From Streptococcus sp. VT 162 (lineage in GTDB: Bacteria > Bacillota > Bacilli > Lactobacillales > Streptococcaceae), in assembly GCA_000688775.2 (NCBI GenBank), contig CP007628.2, positions 1 through 64,000 on the forward strand: a DNA stretch of 64,000 nucleotides. The letters run 5' to 3'. A program made the position numbers and the translations under genes. Positions 8,480 to 19,650 of this stretch are shown one piece after another. Position 1 is the stretch's first letter, and every line of letters begins with the position of its first letter. The notes under the pieces were generated by a model. The model ran no database searches. It was given only the letters and a program-made list of their open reading frames with translations, and was not told where the DNA came from.

Positions 8480-9595
8480 ATGGCTTTAACAGCAGGCATC
8501 GTTGGTTTGCCAAACGTTGGTAAATCAACCCTTTTTAATGCAATTACAAAAGCAGGAGCAGAGGCGGCAAACTACCCATTTGCGACTATTGATCCAAACG
8601 TTGGGATGGTGGAAGTTCCAGATGAACGCCTACAAAAACTAACAGAAATGATTACACCTAAAAAGACAGTCCCAACAACCTTTGAATTTACAGATATTGC
8701 AGGGATTGTAAAAGGAGCATCAAAAGGAGAAGGTCTAGGTAATAAATTCTTGGCCAATATCCGTGAAGTAGACGCGATTGTTCACGTAGTTCGTGCTTTT
8801 GATGATGAAAATGTGATGCGCGAGCAAGGACGTGAAGACGCCTTTGTGGATCCACTTGCAGATATTGATACCATTAACCTAGAGTTGATTCTTGCTGACT
8901 TAGAATCAGTTAATAAACGCTATGCACGTGTAGAAAAGATGGCACGTACGCAAAAAGATAAAGAATCAGTAGCAGAATTTAATGTTCTTCAAAAGATTAA
9001 ACCAGTCCTTGAAGATGGAAAATCAGCACGTACTATTGAATTTACAGATGAAGAGCAAAAAGTAGTCAAAGGTCTCTTCCTTTTAACTACTAAACCAGTT
9101 CTTTATGTTGCTAATGTAGATGAGGATGTAGTTTCAGATCCAGATTCTATCGAATATGTGAAGCAAATTCGTGAATTCGCAGCGACAGAAAATGCTGAAG
9201 TAGTCGTTATTTCCGCGCGTGCTGAGGAAGAAATTTCTGAGTTAGACGATGAGGATAAGCAAGAGTTTCTTGAAGCACTTGGTTTGACTGAATCAGGCGT
9301 TGACAAGTTGACTCGTGCAGCTTATCACTTGCTTGGGCTTGGAACTTACTTTACAGCTGGTGAAAAAGAAGTCCGTGCTTGGACCTTTAAGCGAGGGATG
9401 AAAGCTCCTCAAGCAGCTGGTATTATCCACTCAGACTTTGAAAAAGGTTTTATTCGTGCAGTAACCATGTCATATGAGGATCTAGTAAAATATGGATCTG
9501 AAAAGGCTGTAAAAGAAGCTGGGCGCTTACGTGAAGAAGGAAAAGAATACATCGTTCAAGATGGCGATATCATGGAATTCCGCTTTAACGTTTAA
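8480..9595 (+). CDS. ychF: YchF/OLA1 family redox-regulated ATPase
   Basis: This 371-residue Obg-family P-loop protein prefers ATP and associates with ribosomes. The G1 loop GLPNVGKST is at residues 8-16, with Sw2 motif [10 protein letters not shown] and a C-terminal TGS domain (about 285-370) starting [18 protein letters not shown]. Length is typical. It is preceded by its own -10 box (TATAAT at about 8440) and followed by a strong terminator, so it is probably monocistronic. Confidence 0.97.
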   Translation: MALTAGIVGLPNVGKSTLFNAITKAGAEAANYPFATIDPNVGMVEVPDERLQKLTEMITPKKTVPTTFEFTDIAGIVKGASKGEGLGNKFLANIREVDAIVHVVRAFDDENVMREQGREDAFVDPLADIDTINLELILADLESVNKRYARVEKMARTQKDKESVAEFNVLQKIKPVLEDGKSARTIEFTDEEQKVVKGLFLLTTKPVLYVANVDEDVVSDPDSIEYVKQIREFAATENAEVVVISARAEEEISELDDEDKQEFLEALGLTESGVDKLTRAAYHLLGLGTYFTAGEKEVRAWTFKRGMKAPQAAGIIHSDFEKGFIRAVTMSYEDLVKYGSEKAVKEAGRLREEGKEYIVQDGDIMEFRFNV

Positions 9596-9620
9596 TAATA
9601 TTTAATAAATAGTGTCAATT

Positions 9621-9648
9621 AGGTTGGAAAAAAAATTCCAACCCTTTT
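9621..9648 (+). terminator. ychF terminator
   Basis: GGTTGGAA (9622-9629) and TTCCAACC (9636-9643) form an 8-bp stem with an A-rich loop, followed by CTTTT. Confidence 0.8.
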
Positions 9649-9669
9649 GGCTTTTGAAAGGAAAAATAA

Positions 9670-10239
9670 ATGACCAAATTACTTGTAGGATTGGGAAATC
9701 CAGGGGATAAATATTTTGAAACTAAGCACAACGTTGGATTTATGTTGATTGACCAACTAGCTAAAAAACAAAATGTCACCTTTACACATGACAAGATATT
9801 TCAAGCTGACCTAGCATCTTTTTTTCTTAATGGCGAAAAAATTTATCTGGTCAAACCAACGACCTTTATGAATGAAAGTGGAAAAGCAGTTCATGCTTTA
9901 TTGACTTACTATGGTTTGGATATTGAAGATTTACTCGTTATTTACGACGATCTTGACATGGAAGTTGGGAAAATTCGTTTAAGAGCAAAGGGATCGGCTG
10001 GTGGTCATAATGGCATTAAGTCTATAATTCAACATATAGGTACTCAAGTCTTTAATCGTGTTAAAATAGGTATCGGAAGACCTAAAAAAGGTATGTCAGT
10101 GGTTCACCATGTTTTAAGTAAGTTTGATCAGGATGACTATGTGGGTATTTTACAGTCTATTGACAAGGTTGACTATGCTGTAAACTACTATTTACAAGAG
10201 AAAAACTTTGAGAAAACAATGCAGAGGTATAACGGTTAA
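9670..10239 (+). CDS. pth: Peptidyl-tRNA hydrolase
   Basis: This 189-residue enzyme releases tRNA from peptidyl-tRNA that drops off ribosomes. The start [24 protein letters not shown] holds the conserved Asn10 and catalytic His20. [15 protein letters not shown] and [12 protein letters not shown] complete the active site. The stop TAA is directly followed by the mfd ATG (TAAATG), so pth and mfd are cotranscribed and probably translationally coupled. The ORF is intact. Confidence 0.97.
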   Translation: MTKLLVGLGNPGDKYFETKHNVGFMLIDQLAKKQNVTFTHDKIFQADLASFFLNGEKIYLVKPTTFMNESGKAVHALLTYYGLDIEDLLVIYDDLDMEVGKIRLRAKGSAGGHNGIKSIIQHIGTQVFNRVKIGIGRPKKGMSVVHHVLSKFDQDDYVGILQSIDKVDYAVNYYLQEKNFEKTMQRYNG

Positions 10240-13200
10240 ATGGTGACTTTATTAGATTTATTCTCAGAAAATGACCAGATAAAAAAATGGCATCAAAATC
10301 TGATAGATAAGAAAAGACAACTAATACTTGGTTTATCAACTTCTACCAAGGCTCTTGCAATTGCAAGCAGTCTAGAAAAAGAAAATAAGATTGTGTTACT
10401 GACTTCAACTTATGGAGAAGCAGAACGAATTATCAGTGATCTTCTTTCTCTCTTAGGAGAGGAACTTGTCTATCCATTTTTGGTTGATGACTCTCCTATG
10501 GTAGAGTTTTTGATGTCTTCGCAAGAAAAAATCATTTCGCGGGTTGAGGCCTTGCGTTTTTTGAGTGATCCGTCTAAGAAAGGGATTTTAGTTTGTAATA
10601 TCGCAGCGAGTCGGTTAATTTTACCCTCTCCGACTAGATTTAAAGAAAGTATTATAAGGATTGCAGTCGGTGAAGAATATGATCAACATTACCTTCTTCA
10701 CAAATTAAAGGAAATAGGCTATCGCAAAGTTACTCAAGTACAGACACAAGGTGAGTTTAGTATTCGAGGAGACATTTTAGATATTTTTGAGATGTCTCAG
10801 TTAGAACCTTTCCGAATCGAGTTTTTTGGCGATGAAGTAGATGGTATTCGTACTTTTGAAGTCGAAACACAATTATCGAAAGAAAATCAGACAAACCTCA
10901 CTATCTTTCCAGCTAGCGACATACTTTTGAGAGAAAAAGATTATCAACGAGGACAGTCAGCTTTAGAAAAGCAAATTTCAAAGACTCTATCACCAATTTT
11001 AAAATCATATTTGGAAGATATTTTGTCAAGTTTTCATCAAAAACAAGTACATTCAGATAGTCGAAAGTTTTTGTCCTTATGTTACGATAAAGCATGGACT
11101 GTATTTGATTATATTGAAAAAGATACACCAGTATTCTTTGATGACTATCAAAAATTGATGAATCAGTATGAAGCCTTTGAAAGAGAATTAGCACAATACT
11201 TTACAGAAGATTTACAGAATGGTAAATCATTTTCCGAGATGCAGTATTTTGCAGATACAGAGCAAACCTATAAAAAACAAAGTCCAGTTACCTTTTTCTC
11301 TAATCTGCAAAAGGGCTTAGGAAACCTCAAGTTTGATCACATTTATCAATTTAATCAATACCCAATGCAAGAGTTTTTCAATCAATTTTCATTTTTAAAA
11401 GAAGAAATTGAGCGATACAAAAAAATGGACTACACTATTGTTTTGCAGTCTAGCAATTCAATGGGAAGTAAAACATTGGAGGATGTTTTAGAGGAATATC
11501 AGATCAAATTGGATTCCAAAGATAAGTCAAGTATCTGTAAAGAATCTGTAAACTTGATTGAGGGTAATCTAAGACATGGTTTTCATTTTGTAGATGAAAA
11601 AATTCTCTTGATTACTGAACATGAGATTTTTCAAAAGAAATTAAAACGTCGTTTTCGAAGACAACATGCTTCAAACGCAGAGCGATTAAAAGATTATAAT
11701 GAACTTGAAAAAGGGGATTATGTTGTTCACCATATCCATGGAATTGGTCAATATCTAGGAATCGAAACAATTGAAATCCAAGGCATTCACCGTGATTATG
11801 TCAGTGTACAGTATCAAAATGGTGACCAAATCTCCATCCCAGTAGAGCAGGTTCAGTTACTGTCCAAATATGTTTCAAGTGATGGGAAACCTCCTAAACT
11901 CAATAAATTAAATGACGGTCATTTCAAAAAGGCCAAGCAAAAAGTTAAGAACCAGGTAGAGGATATAGCTGACGATTTAATCAAACTGTATTCTGAGCGT
12001 AGTCAGTTGAAGGGGTTTGCTTTCTCAACTGATGATGATGAGCAACATGCTTTTGATGATGCTTTCCCTTACGTTGAAACGGATGATCAACTTCGCAGTA
12101 TTGAGGAAATCAAGAGAGATATGCAGGATTCTCACCCCATGGATCGACTTTTGGTTGGAGATGTTGGTTTTGGGAAGACTGAAGTAGCAATGCGTGCTGC
12201 TTTTAAGGCAGTCAATGATCACAAACAGGTGGTCGTTCTAGTTCCAACGACGGTTTTAGCGCAACAGCACTATACGAATTTTAAGGAACGATTCCAAAAT
12301 TTTGCTGTTAATATTGATGTGTTGAGTCGCTTTAGAAGTAAAAAAGAGCAGGCAGAAACACTTGAAAAACTAAAGAATGGTCAAGTCGATATTTTGATTG
12401 GAACGCATCGTGTTTTGTCAAAAGATGTTGTGTTTTCAGATTTGGGATTGATGATTATTGATGAGGAACAACGATTCGGTGTTAAGCATAAGGAAACTTT
12501 GAAAGAACTGAAAAAACAAGTAGATGTTCTAACCTTGACAGCAACGCCAATCCCTCGTACTCTCCACATGTCTATGCTGGGAATCCGAGATTTGTCTGTT
12601 ATTGAAACTCCTCCAACCAATCGCTATCCTGTTCAAACCTATGTATTAGAGAAGAATGATAGTGTCATTCGTGATGCTGTCTTGCGTGAAATGGAGCGTG
12701 GAGGTCAAATTTACTATCTTTACAATAAGGTTGACACGATTGACCAGAAGGTTTCGGAATTACAGGAGTTGATTCCAGAGGCTTCGATTGGGTATGTTCA
12801 TGGACAAATGAGTGAAATTCAGTTGGAAAATACTCTACTTGATTTCATTGAAGGTCAGTATGATATTTTGGTGACGACTACTATTATTGAGACAGGGGTA
12901 GATATTCCAAATGCCAATACCTTATTTATTGAAAATGCAGACCATATGGGTTTGTCAACCTTGTATCAATTAAGAGGAAGAGTCGGTCGTAGCAATCGTA
13001 TTGCTTATGCCTATCTTATGTATCGTCCAGAAAAATCAATCAGTGAAGTCTCTGAAAAGAGATTAGAAGCGATTAAGGGATTTACAGAATTAGGCTCAGG
13101 ATTTAAGATTGCGATGCGAGATCTTTCGATTCGTGGAGCAGGAAATCTCCTAGGAAAATCTCAGTCTGGTTTCATTGATTCTGTTGGTTTTGAATTGTAT

Positions 13201-13743
13201 TCGCAGTTACTAGAGGAAGCTATCGCTAAACGGAACAGTAATGGGAATAAAAGAATCAAAGGAAATGCTGAGTTGATTTTACAAATCGACGCCTATCTTC
13301 CTGACACTTATATTTCTGACCAACGACATAAGATTGAAATTTACAAGAAAATTCGTCAAATTGACAATCGTGTCAACTATGAAGAACTACAAGAAGAATT
13401 GATGGATCGCTTTGGAGAATACCCAGATGTAGTAGCCTATCTTTTAGAGATTGGTTTGGTTAAGTCATATTTGGACAAGGTCTTTGTAGAACGTGTGGAA
13501 AGAAAAGATAACAAGATTACAGTTCAATTTGAAAAAGTCACTCAACGACTATTCTTGGCTCAAGATTATTTTAAAGCCTTATCCGCAACGAACTTAAAAG
13601 CAGCCATAGCTGAGAATAAGGGATTAATGGAAGTTGTATTTGATGTCCGAAACAAGAAGGATTATGAAATTTTAGAAGGTTTGCTGATTTTTGGAGAAAG
13701 TTTATTAGAGATAAAAGAATCAAAGGAAGCAAATCCCATTTAA
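10240..13743 (+). CDS. mfd: Mfd, transcription-repair coupling factor
   Basis: This 1167-residue ATP-dependent translocase removes stalled RNA polymerase and recruits UvrA to lesions. Domain order is the UvrB-like N-terminal module (1-350), the RNA polymerase-binding RID domain around 480-545 (ELEKGDYVVHHIHGIGQYLG), helicase domains with Walker A GDVGFGKT (640-647) and DEEQRFG, and the C-terminal TRCF domain (from about 1000). The start abuts the pth stop. Full length for the family, no frameshift. Confidence 0.98.
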   Translation: MVTLLDLFSENDQIKKWHQNLIDKKRQLILGLSTSTKALAIASSLEKENKIVLLTSTYGEAERIISDLLSLLGEELVYPFLVDDSPMVEFLMSSQEKIISRVEALRFLSDPSKKGILVCNIAASRLILPSPTRFKESIIRIAVGEEYDQHYLLHKLKEIGYRKVTQVQTQGEFSIRGDILDIFEMSQLEPFRIEFFGDEVDGIRTFEVETQLSKENQTNLTIFPASDILLREKDYQRGQSALEKQISKTLSPILKSYLEDILSSFHQKQVHSDSRKFLSLCYDKAWTVFDYIEKDTPVFFDDYQKLMNQYEAFERELAQYFTEDLQNGKSFSEMQYFADTEQTYKKQSPVTFFSNLQKGLGNLKFDHIYQFNQYPMQEFFNQFSFLKEEIERYKKMDYTIVLQSSNSMGSKTLEDVLEEYQIKLDSKDKSSICKESVNLIEGNLRHGFHFVDEKILLITEHEIFQKKLKRRFRRQHASNAERLKDYNELEKGDYVVHHIHGIGQYLGIETIEIQGIHRDYVSVQYQNGDQISIPVEQVQLLSKYVSSDGKPPKLNKLNDGHFKKAKQKVKNQVEDIADDLIKLYSERSQLKGFAFSTDDDEQHAFDDAFPYVETDDQLRSIEEIKRDMQDSHPMDRLLVGDVGFGKTEVAMRAAFKAVNDHKQVVVLVPTTVLAQQHYTNFKERFQNFAVNIDVLSRFRSKKEQAETLEKLKNGQVDILIGTHRVLSKDVVFSDLGLMIIDEEQRFGVKHKETLKELKKQVDVLTLTATPIPRTLHMSMLGIRDLSVIETPPTNRYPVQTYVLEKNDSVIRDAVLREMERGGQIYYLYNKVDTIDQKVSELQELIPEASIGYVHGQMSEIQLENTLLDFIEGQYDILVTTTIIETGVDIPNANTLFIENADHMGLSTLYQLRGRVGRSNRIAYAYLMYRPEKSISEVSEKRLEAIKGFTELGSGFKIAMRDLSIRGAGNLLGKSQSGFIDSVGFELYSQLLEEAIAKRNSNGNKRIKGNAELILQIDAYLPDTYISDQRHKIEIYKKIRQIDNRVNYEELQEELMDRFGEYPDVVAYLLEIGLVKSYLDKVFVERVERKDNKITVQFEKVTQRLFLAQDYFKALSATNLKAAIAENKGLMEVVFDVRNKKDYEILEGLLIFGESLLEIKESKEANPI

Positions 13744-13800
13744 CATTTTTCTTCTATAAAAAGGATAAAAATGGTACAATAATAATTTGAGGTAGTAAAA

Positions 13801-14067
13801 ATGAGATTAGACAAGTATTTAAAAGTATCACGAATTATTAAGCGCCGCACAGTCGCAAAAGAAGTAGCAGATAAAGGTAGAATCAAGGTGAATGGAATCT
13901 TGGCCAAAAGTTCAACGGATTTGAAAGTTGATGACCAAGTTGAAATTCGCTTTGGAAATAAGTTGTTGCTTGTTAAAGTACTAGAAATGAAAGATAGTAC
14001 AAAAAAAGAAGACGCAGCAGGCATGTATGAAATTCTCAGTGAAACACGGGTAGAAGAAAATGTCTAA
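13801..14067 (+). CDS. S4-domain RNA-binding protein, RqcP/YabO-like
   Basis: This 88-residue S4/Hsp15-type protein begins [22 protein letters not shown], the canonical S4 RNA-binding helices. In Bacillus the orthologue RqcP (YabO) acts with RqcH in tailing stalled nascent chains. Genomic position between mfd and divIC is conserved in Firmicutes. A -10-like TACAAT about 25 bp upstream suggests a promoter. It overlaps divIC by 8 bp. Confidence 0.92.
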   Translation: MRLDKYLKVSRIIKRRTVAKEVADKGRIKVNGILAKSSTDLKVDDQVEIRFGNKLLLVKVLEMKDSTKKEDAAGMYEILSETRVEENV

Positions 14068-14428
14068 AAATATTGTACAGATGAATAATTCTTTTATTCA
14101 AAATGAACATCAACGTCGTCGTTACCTGATGAAGGAGAGACAAAAACGAAATCGTTTTATGGGTTGGGTCCTTATTTTGATGATCTTGTTGTTTATTTTA
14201 CCAACTTATAACTTGGCCCAAAGCTATGATCAGTTACTGCAACGACGTCAGCAATTGACAGAGTTGAAAGAGCAGTACCAAACTCTTAGTGACGAAAAGG
14301 ATAAAGAATCTGCTTTTGCTGCAAAGTTGAAAGATGAAGACTATGTAGCAAAATATGCGCGCGCAAAGTACTATTACTCAAAGAAACGAGAAGCAATTTA
14401 CACAATTCCTGATTTGCTTCCGAGGTAA
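14060..14428 (+). CDS. divIC: DivIC/FtsB-like septum protein
   Basis: This 122-residue bitopic division protein has a cytoplasmic basic N-terminus, one membrane segment (about 36-53, [17 protein letters not shown]) and an extracellular coiled coil ([23 protein letters not shown]) followed by the short C-terminal domain ending [11 protein letters not shown]. It is expected to form a complex with DivIB and FtsL and to activate septal wall synthesis. It overlaps the S4 gene upstream and precedes a 40-residue ORF by 4 bp. Confidence 0.93.
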   Translation: MSKNIVQMNNSFIQNEHQRRRYLMKERQKRNRFMGWVLILMILLFILPTYNLAQSYDQLLQRRQQLTELKEQYQTLSDEKDKESAFAAKLKDEDYVAKYARAKYYYSKKREAIYTIPDLLPR

Positions 14429-14432
14429 TGTC

Positions 14433-14555
14433 ATGGAAAATTTATTGGAAGTTGTTGAGCAATTTTTGAGTTTATCAGATGAAAAATTAGAGGAATTGGC
14501 AACTAAAAACCATTTATTACGATTACAAGAAGAAAGGGAAGAGAAGAATGCGTAA
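14433..14555 (+). CDS. Small conserved acidic protein, function unknown
   Basis: A 40-residue ORF starting MENLLEVVEQFLSLSDEKLE and ending EEREEKNA, placed between divIC and a serine-hydrolase gene and overlapping the latter by 8 bp. Its sequence predicts one or two amphipathic helices, is strongly charged, and has no membrane segment or signal. A homologous small ORF lies at the same place in pneumococcus as I recall. The coupled spacing argues it is translated. I cannot assign a role. Confidence 0.75.
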   Translation: MENLLEVVEQFLSLSDEKLEELATKNHLLRLQEEREEKNA

Positions 14556-15816
14556 GTTCTTAGTAGTTTTATTGCTACCTGCTTTTATCATAACTTCAAG
14601 AGTAGTTAGCACAGAAAAACAGCTTCCTTACTCTTCGCAAGAAATTTATTATCTAACTGAGTCTGATTATGGATTCTACTATAAAGAAACTCTGGAATCC
14701 CCAATGGTATACGGAGAAACAGCAGTCTATGCTAATGAGGATCTTGTCAAGGAGTCTGGTAAATTGACTCCTGAAAACACCTTTAAAATCATAGAATGGC
14801 GTTTGAATAGACAAGGTGTTCCTGTTTTTAAACTAGATAATCACCAGTTTATCCTTGCAGATAAGCGTTTAGTCTATGATCAAAGTCAAGTTCAAACTCA
14901 AAATAGACAAGTATGGTTGGAACCAGGGTTTGTTATCTATAACAGCCCCTATGATGCTAAAGAAATTTCTTCATCCCTCTCTCCTTATCAACGCGTAACA
15001 GTGGATAGAACCCTCTTTGCTGAGGGACAAGAATTTCTTCATATCGATCAAGTTGGGTGGGTATCAAAAGAGTTCACCTCAGAAGAAGACAATCGCATCC
15101 AGAAGGTTCAAGAAGTTTTATCAAACAACTATCAGAATGAAAATTATTCCATTTATGTTAAACAATTGAGTACAGGTAAAGAGGCTGGGGTGAATGAAGA
15201 CAGCAAACTCTATGCAGCTAGCATCTTGAAACTATCCTACCTTTATTACGCTCAAGATAAGATAAATCAAGGGGAATATACGCTAGACAGTAGCTTCAAG
15301 TATATCCCGGAAGTAAATAGTTTCCCTGGGTCCTATAAACCAGAAGGTAGTGGTAGCTTACCTAAAAAAGAAGATAACAAAGAATACAGTCTTCAACAGT
15401 TAATTACCAAGGTAACAAAAGAGTCTGACAATGTTGCTCATAATATTTTAGGTTATTACGTGACCAATCAATCTGACGGGGCTTTTAAAGAAAAAATGTC
15501 CACTATTATGGGTGAAGATTGGGATGTGAATGATAAATTGACTTCTTCAAAAATGGCTGGAAAGGTCATGGAAGCTATTTATAATCAGAATGGTTTTGTC
15601 TTAGAGTCTCTAGGTAAGACTGATTTTGACAACCAACGAATCGCAAAAGGTGTTTCGGTTAAGGTAGCTCATAAAATTGGAGATGCCGATGAGTTTAAAC
15701 ATGACACTGCCATTGTTTATACGGACTCTCCTTTTGTTCTTTCTATTTTTACCAAAAATTCTGATTATGACACCATTACTAAGATAGCTAAGGATGTCTA
15801 TGAGGTTCTAAAATGA
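14548..15816 (+). CDS. Secreted serine hydrolase, beta-lactamase/PBP-like
   Basis: This 422-residue exported protein has an N-terminal hydrophobic signal ([15 protein letters not shown]). An all-beta N-terminal half contains SH3-like segments. A C-terminal class A beta-lactamase-like domain (from about 190) has an SxxK motif in [12 protein letters not shown], an SDN-like motif (KESDNVAHN) and a KxG-like HKIGDADEF. Such proteins act on cell-wall peptides or bind penicillin. Enzymatic activity is unproven. It overlaps tilS by 4 bp, so it belongs to the divIC-tilS-hpt-ftsH run. Confidence 0.88.
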   Translation: MRKFLVVLLLPAFIITSRVVSTEKQLPYSSQEIYYLTESDYGFYYKETLESPMVYGETAVYANEDLVKESGKLTPENTFKIIEWRLNRQGVPVFKLDNHQFILADKRLVYDQSQVQTQNRQVWLEPGFVIYNSPYDAKEISSSLSPYQRVTVDRTLFAEGQEFLHIDQVGWVSKEFTSEEDNRIQKVQEVLSNNYQNENYSIYVKQLSTGKEAGVNEDSKLYAASILKLSYLYYAQDKINQGEYTLDSSFKYIPEVNSFPGSYKPEGSGSLPKKEDNKEYSLQQLITKVTKESDNVAHNILGYYVTNQSDGAFKEKMSTIMGEDWDVNDKLTSSKMAGKVMEAIYNQNGFVLESLGKTDFDNQRIAKGVSVKVAHKIGDADEFKHDTAIVYTDSPFVLSIFTKNSDYDTITKIAKDVYEVLK

Positions 15817-17090
15817 GGGACCAGGATTTTTTAAATCATTTTCTCCGAAAAGAGTATTTCAAAAAACATTCGAAAGTCGTGTTAGCTTTGTCTGGCGGAC
15901 TGGATTCAATGTTTTTATTCCAGCTATTGTCTACTTATCAAAATGAGTTAGAAATTGAGCTGATTTTAGCACATGTCAATCATAAGCAGAGAAGTGAGTC
16001 TGATTGGGAGGAAAATGAACTAAGGAAGTTAGCTGATGTAGCTGAACTTCCTATTTATATCACAAGCTTTTCAGGAGACTTTTCAGAAGCGCGTGCTCGA
16101 GAGTTTCGTTATGATTTTTTTAGGAAAATCATGAAAGATGTTGGAGCGACAGCCTTGGTCACTGCCCACCATGCAGATGATCAGGTTGAAACGATTTTGA
16201 TGCGCTTGATTCGAGGAAGTCGGCTACGTCATTTAACAGGAATAAAAGAAAGTCAGGTAGTTGATGGAATTGAAATCCTCCGTCCCTTGTTGCCTTTTCA
16301 TAAAAAGGACTTTCCACCAATTGTTCATTTTGAAGATCAAACAAATCAGGAAAATACCTATTTTCGCAATCGCATTCGGAATAGGTATTTACCAGAGCTT
16401 GAAAAAGAAAATCCTCGTCTTAAATCCGCCCTTTTAGATTTAGGAAGGGAAATTTCAGATTACCAAGCAACAATAACGGAACTTTCGAAACAAATTGATG
16501 TGGAAGATTTGAATGAGCTATTTTCATACTCTCAACAAACTCAAGGAATCTTGCTCCAAAACTATCTTAATCAATTTCCAGACTTAAATCTGACAAAGGC
16601 TCAGTTTGCTGAAGTTCGACAGATTTTAGCAACGAAAAGTCAGTATCGTCATTCTCTTAAAAATGGCTACGAATTGATAAAAGAGTATCAACGGTTTCAA
16701 ATTTGTAAAATCAGTCCTCAGGCCGATGAAAAGGAAGATGAACTTGTGTTACACTATCAAAATCAAGTTCGATATAAGGGCTATTTATTTTCCTTTGGCA
16801 TCCCTATTGAAGGGGATTTTGTTCAAAAAGTAACGGTTTCACGGGAAACATCTGTACATATTAGATGTCGAAAACCTGGCGATGTTATTATCCTGAATGG
16901 TCATCGAAAGAAACTGAGACGCTTATTTATAGATTTAAAAATCCCTATTAAAAAACGAAAAACAACCCCTATTATTGAGCAATTTGGAGAAATTGTCTCA
17001 ATTTCAGGAATTGCGACCAGTGATTTGAGTAAAAAAACGAAAAATGATATAATGAACACTGTGATTTATATAGAAAAAATAGATAGGTAA
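15813..17090 (+). CDS. tilS: TilS, tRNA(Ile) lysidine synthetase
   Basis: This 425-residue N-type ATP pyrophosphatase attaches lysine to C34 of the CAU-anticodon tRNA-Ile, allowing AUA decoding; it is essential. The PP-loop SGGLDS is at residues 27-32. [17 protein letters not shown] follows, then TilS substrate-binding and C-terminal domains. The start overlaps the preceding gene (ATGA). A parS-like sequence lies inside it at 16835. hpt follows after 4 bp, the usual order in Firmicutes. Confidence 0.97.
   Translation: MRDQDFLNHFLRKEYFKKHSKVVLALSGGLDSMFLFQLLSTYQNELEIELILAHVNHKQRSESDWEENELRKLADVAELPIYITSFSGDFSEARAREFRYDFFRKIMKDVGATALVTAHHADDQVETILMRLIRGSRLRHLTGIKESQVVDGIEILRPLLPFHKKDFPPIVHFEDQTNQENTYFRNRIRNRYLPELEKENPRLKSALLDLGREISDYQATITELSKQIDVEDLNELFSYSQQTQGILLQNYLNQFPDLNLTKAQFAEVRQILATKSQYRHSLKNGYELIKEYQRFQICKISPQADEKEDELVLHYQNQVRYKGYLFSFGIPIEGDFVQKVTVSRETSVHIRCRKPGDVIILNGHRKKLRRLFIDLKIPIKKRKTTPIIEQFGEIVSISGIATSDLSKKTKNDIMNTVIYIEKIDR
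16835..16850. promoter_or_regulatory. parS-like ParB-binding site (inside tilS)
   Basis: GGTTTCACGGGAAACA matches the ParB consensus TGTTTCACGTGAAACA at 14 of 16 positions. It lies about 11 kb from oriC, within the distance where pneumococcal parS sites are known. Binding is inferred only. Confidence 0.6.
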
Positions 17091-17094
17091 AAAG

Positions 17095-17637
17095 ATGTTA
17101 GAACACGATATTAAAAAAATCCTCGTTTCACATGATGAAATTACAGAAGCAGCTAAAAAGCTAGGTGCGCAACTAACAAAAGAGTATGAGGGGAAAAATC
17201 CAATTCTTATTGGAATTCTGAAAGGATCAATTCCTTTTATGGCTGAATTGGTCAAACATATTGATACGCATATCGAGATGGACTTCATGATGGTATCTAG
17301 CTACCATGGTGGAACTGCAAGTAGTGGTGTGATCAATATCAAGCAAGACGTGACTCAAGATACCAAAGGAAGACATGTTCTATTTGTAGAAGATATCATC
17401 GATACTGGTCAAACCTTGAAGAATTTGAGAGATATGTTTATTGCAAGAGAAGCAGCTTCTGTTAAAATTGCGACTTTGTTGGACAAACCAGAGGGACGCG
17501 TTGTTGAAATTGAGGCAGATTATACTTGCTTTACTATTCCAAATGAGTTTGTAGTAGGTTATGGTTTGGACTATAAAGAAAATTATCGTAACCTTCCTTA
17601 TGTCGGAGTTTTGAAAGAAGAAGTTTATTCAAATTAG
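17095..17637 (+). CDS. hpt: Hypoxanthine-guanine phosphoribosyltransferase
   Basis: This 180-residue purine salvage enzyme makes IMP/GMP from hypoxanthine/guanine and PRPP. The PRPP-binding motif is [28 protein letters not shown] and [13 protein letters not shown] are further conserved segments. It sits between tilS and ftsH, a conserved arrangement. It feeds the same IMP pool that the pur cluster at 37955-55748 and PurA at 20668 use. Confidence 0.97.
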   Translation: MLEHDIKKILVSHDEITEAAKKLGAQLTKEYEGKNPILIGILKGSIPFMAELVKHIDTHIEMDFMMVSSYHGGTASSGVINIKQDVTQDTKGRHVLFVEDIIDTGQTLKNLRDMFIAREAASVKIATLLDKPEGRVVEIEADYTCFTIPNEFVVGYGLDYKENYRNLPYVGVLKEEVYSN

Positions 17638-17652
17638 AAAGATTTATCTTTA

Positions 17653-19611
17653 ATGAAAAAACAAAATAATGGTTTAGTTAGAAATCCATTTCTATACTTG
17701 TTAATTATCTTCTTCCTAGTGACAGGATTCCAGTATTTTTACTCTGGAAATACTGCTGGACGAAGTGAAAAAATTAACTATACAGAATTGGTAAAAGAAA
17801 TTACAGCAGACAATGTAAAAGAATTAACCTATCAGCCAAATGGCAGCATCATTGAAGTGTCTGGTGTTTATAAAAATCCTAAGACTAGTAAAGAAGAAAC
17901 AGGAATTCAATTTTTCACTCCTACAGCTACAACAGTAGAAAGATTCTCAAGTACTATTCTTCCGTCTGATTCAACAGTGTCAGAATTGCAAAAACTTGCT
18001 TCTGAACATCAGGCAGAAGTAACAGTCAAACATGAGAGTTCAAGCGGTATGTGGATCAATATCCTTGTGTCTGTTGTCCCATTTGCTATTCTCTTCTTCT
18101 TCCTATTCTCTATGATGGGAAATATGGGAGGAAATAGTGGCCGAAATCCAATGAGTTTTGGACGTAGCAAGGCCAAAGCTGCTAACAAAGAAGATATCAA
18201 GGTACGATTCTCAGATGTTGCAGGTGCCGAGGAAGAAAAACAAGAATTAGTAGAAGTTGTTGAATTCCTAAAAGATCCAAAACGATTTACAAAACTTGGT
18301 GCGCGTATTCCTGCAGGTGTTCTTTTGGAGGGACCTCCGGGAACAGGTAAGACATTACTTGCTAAGGCAGTTGCTGGGGAAGCAGGTGTTCCATTCTTTA
18401 GTATCTCAGGTTCTGACTTTGTAGAAATGTTTGTCGGAGTTGGTGCAAGCCGCGTTCGTTCTCTTTTTGAGGATGCAAAAAAAGCAGCGCCAGCCATCAT
18501 CTTTATCGATGAAATTGATGCCGTTGGTCGCCAACGTGGTGTCGGTCTTGGTGGAGGTAATGATGAACGTGAACAAACCTTGAACCAACTCTTGATTGAG
18601 ATGGATGGTTTTGAGGGAAATGAAGGAATCATCGTTATCGCTGCGACGAACCGTTCAGATGTTCTAGATCCAGCTCTTCTCCGTCCAGGACGTTTTGATA
18701 GAAAAGTCTTAGTTGGTCGCCCTGATGTTAAAGGTCGTGAAGCAATCTTGAAAGTTCATGCTAAAAATAAACCTCTGGCAGACGATGTTGATTTGAAACT
18801 AGTTGCCCAACAAACCCCAGGATTTGTGGGAGCTGACTTAGAAAATGTTCTAAATGAAGCGGCCTTAGTTGCTGCTCGTCGCAACAAATCAATCATTGAT
18901 GCTTCAGATATTGATGAGGCAGAGGACAGAGTGATTGCTGGACCATCTAAGAAAGATAAAACAGTATCACAAAGGGAACGTGAATTGGTTGCTTATCATG
19001 AGGCTGGACATACCATTGTTGGTTTAGTCTTGTCAAATGCCCGTGTTGTTCATAAAGTTACCATTGTACCACGTGGACGTGCAGGTGGCTACATGATTGC
19101 CCTTCCTAAAGAAGATCAAATGCTTCTATCTAAAGAAGACATGAAAGAACAATTGGCAGGTTTGATGGGTGGTCGTGTAGCTGAAGAGATTATCTTTAAT
19201 GTCCAAACGACAGGAGCTTCAAATGACTTTGAACAAGCTACACAGATGGCGCGTGCAATGGTCACTGAATACGGTATGAGTGAAAAACTTGGCCCAGTTC
19301 AATACGAAGGTAATCATGCTATGTTTGGTGCACAAAGTCCTCAAAAATCAATTTCAGAACAAACAGCCTATGAGATTGATGAGGAAGTTCGTTCATTATT
19401 AAATGAGGCACGAAACAAAGCTGCTGAAATTATCCAATCAAATCGTGAAACCCACAAACTGATTGCAGAAGCATTGTTGAAATACGAAACATTGGATAGT
19501 ACACAGATTAAATCTCTTTACGAAACAGGAAAAATGCCTGAAACCGTAGAAGAGGAATCCCATGCACTATCTTATGATGAAGTGAAATCAAAAATGAGTG
19601 AAGAAAAATAA
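17653..19611 (+). CDS. ftsH: FtsH, membrane AAA+ zinc protease
   Basis: This 652-residue hexameric membrane protease degrades membrane and regulatory proteins. Two membrane segments (about 12-30 and 130-152) flank an extracellular domain. A Gly/Asn-rich linker ([11 protein letters not shown]) leads to the AAA+ module with Walker A GPPGTGKT (227-234) and second-region homology [19 protein letters not shown]. The zinc site is HEAGH at 449-453. Ends with a strong terminator. Full length. Confidence 0.98.
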   Translation: MKKQNNGLVRNPFLYLLIIFFLVTGFQYFYSGNTAGRSEKINYTELVKEITADNVKELTYQPNGSIIEVSGVYKNPKTSKEETGIQFFTPTATTVERFSSTILPSDSTVSELQKLASEHQAEVTVKHESSSGMWINILVSVVPFAILFFFLFSMMGNMGGNSGRNPMSFGRSKAKAANKEDIKVRFSDVAGAEEEKQELVEVVEFLKDPKRFTKLGARIPAGVLLEGPPGTGKTLLAKAVAGEAGVPFFSISGSDFVEMFVGVGASRVRSLFEDAKKAAPAIIFIDEIDAVGRQRGVGLGGGNDEREQTLNQLLIEMDGFEGNEGIIVIAATNRSDVLDPALLRPGRFDRKVLVGRPDVKGREAILKVHAKNKPLADDVDLKLVAQQTPGFVGADLENVLNEAALVAARRNKSIIDASDIDEAEDRVIAGPSKKDKTVSQRERELVAYHEAGHTIVGLVLSNARVVHKVTIVPRGRAGGYMIALPKEDQMLLSKEDMKEQLAGLMGGRVAEEIIFNVQTTGASNDFEQATQMARAMVTEYGMSEKLGPVQYEGNHAMFGAQSPQKSISEQTAYEIDEEVRSLLNEARNKAAEIIQSNRETHKLIAEALLKYETLDSTQIKSLYETGKMPETVEEESHALSYDEVKSKMSEEK

Positions 19612-19615
19612 ATTT

Positions 19616-19640
19616 AGAGAGGTTTAACCTCTCTTTTTAT
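19616..19640 (+). terminator. ftsH terminator
   Basis: AGAGAGG (19616-19622) and CCTCTCT (19628-19634) form a 7-bp stem with TTTAA loop and a following T-run. Confidence 0.85.
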
Positions 19641-19650
19641 GTTCTAATGT

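Noticed and set aside
18009..18632. Long minus-strand reading frame opposite ftsH (207 codons)
   Set aside because: Antisense to the conserved AAA+ region, serine/proline-rich composition typical of a shadow frame, and no ribosome binding site.
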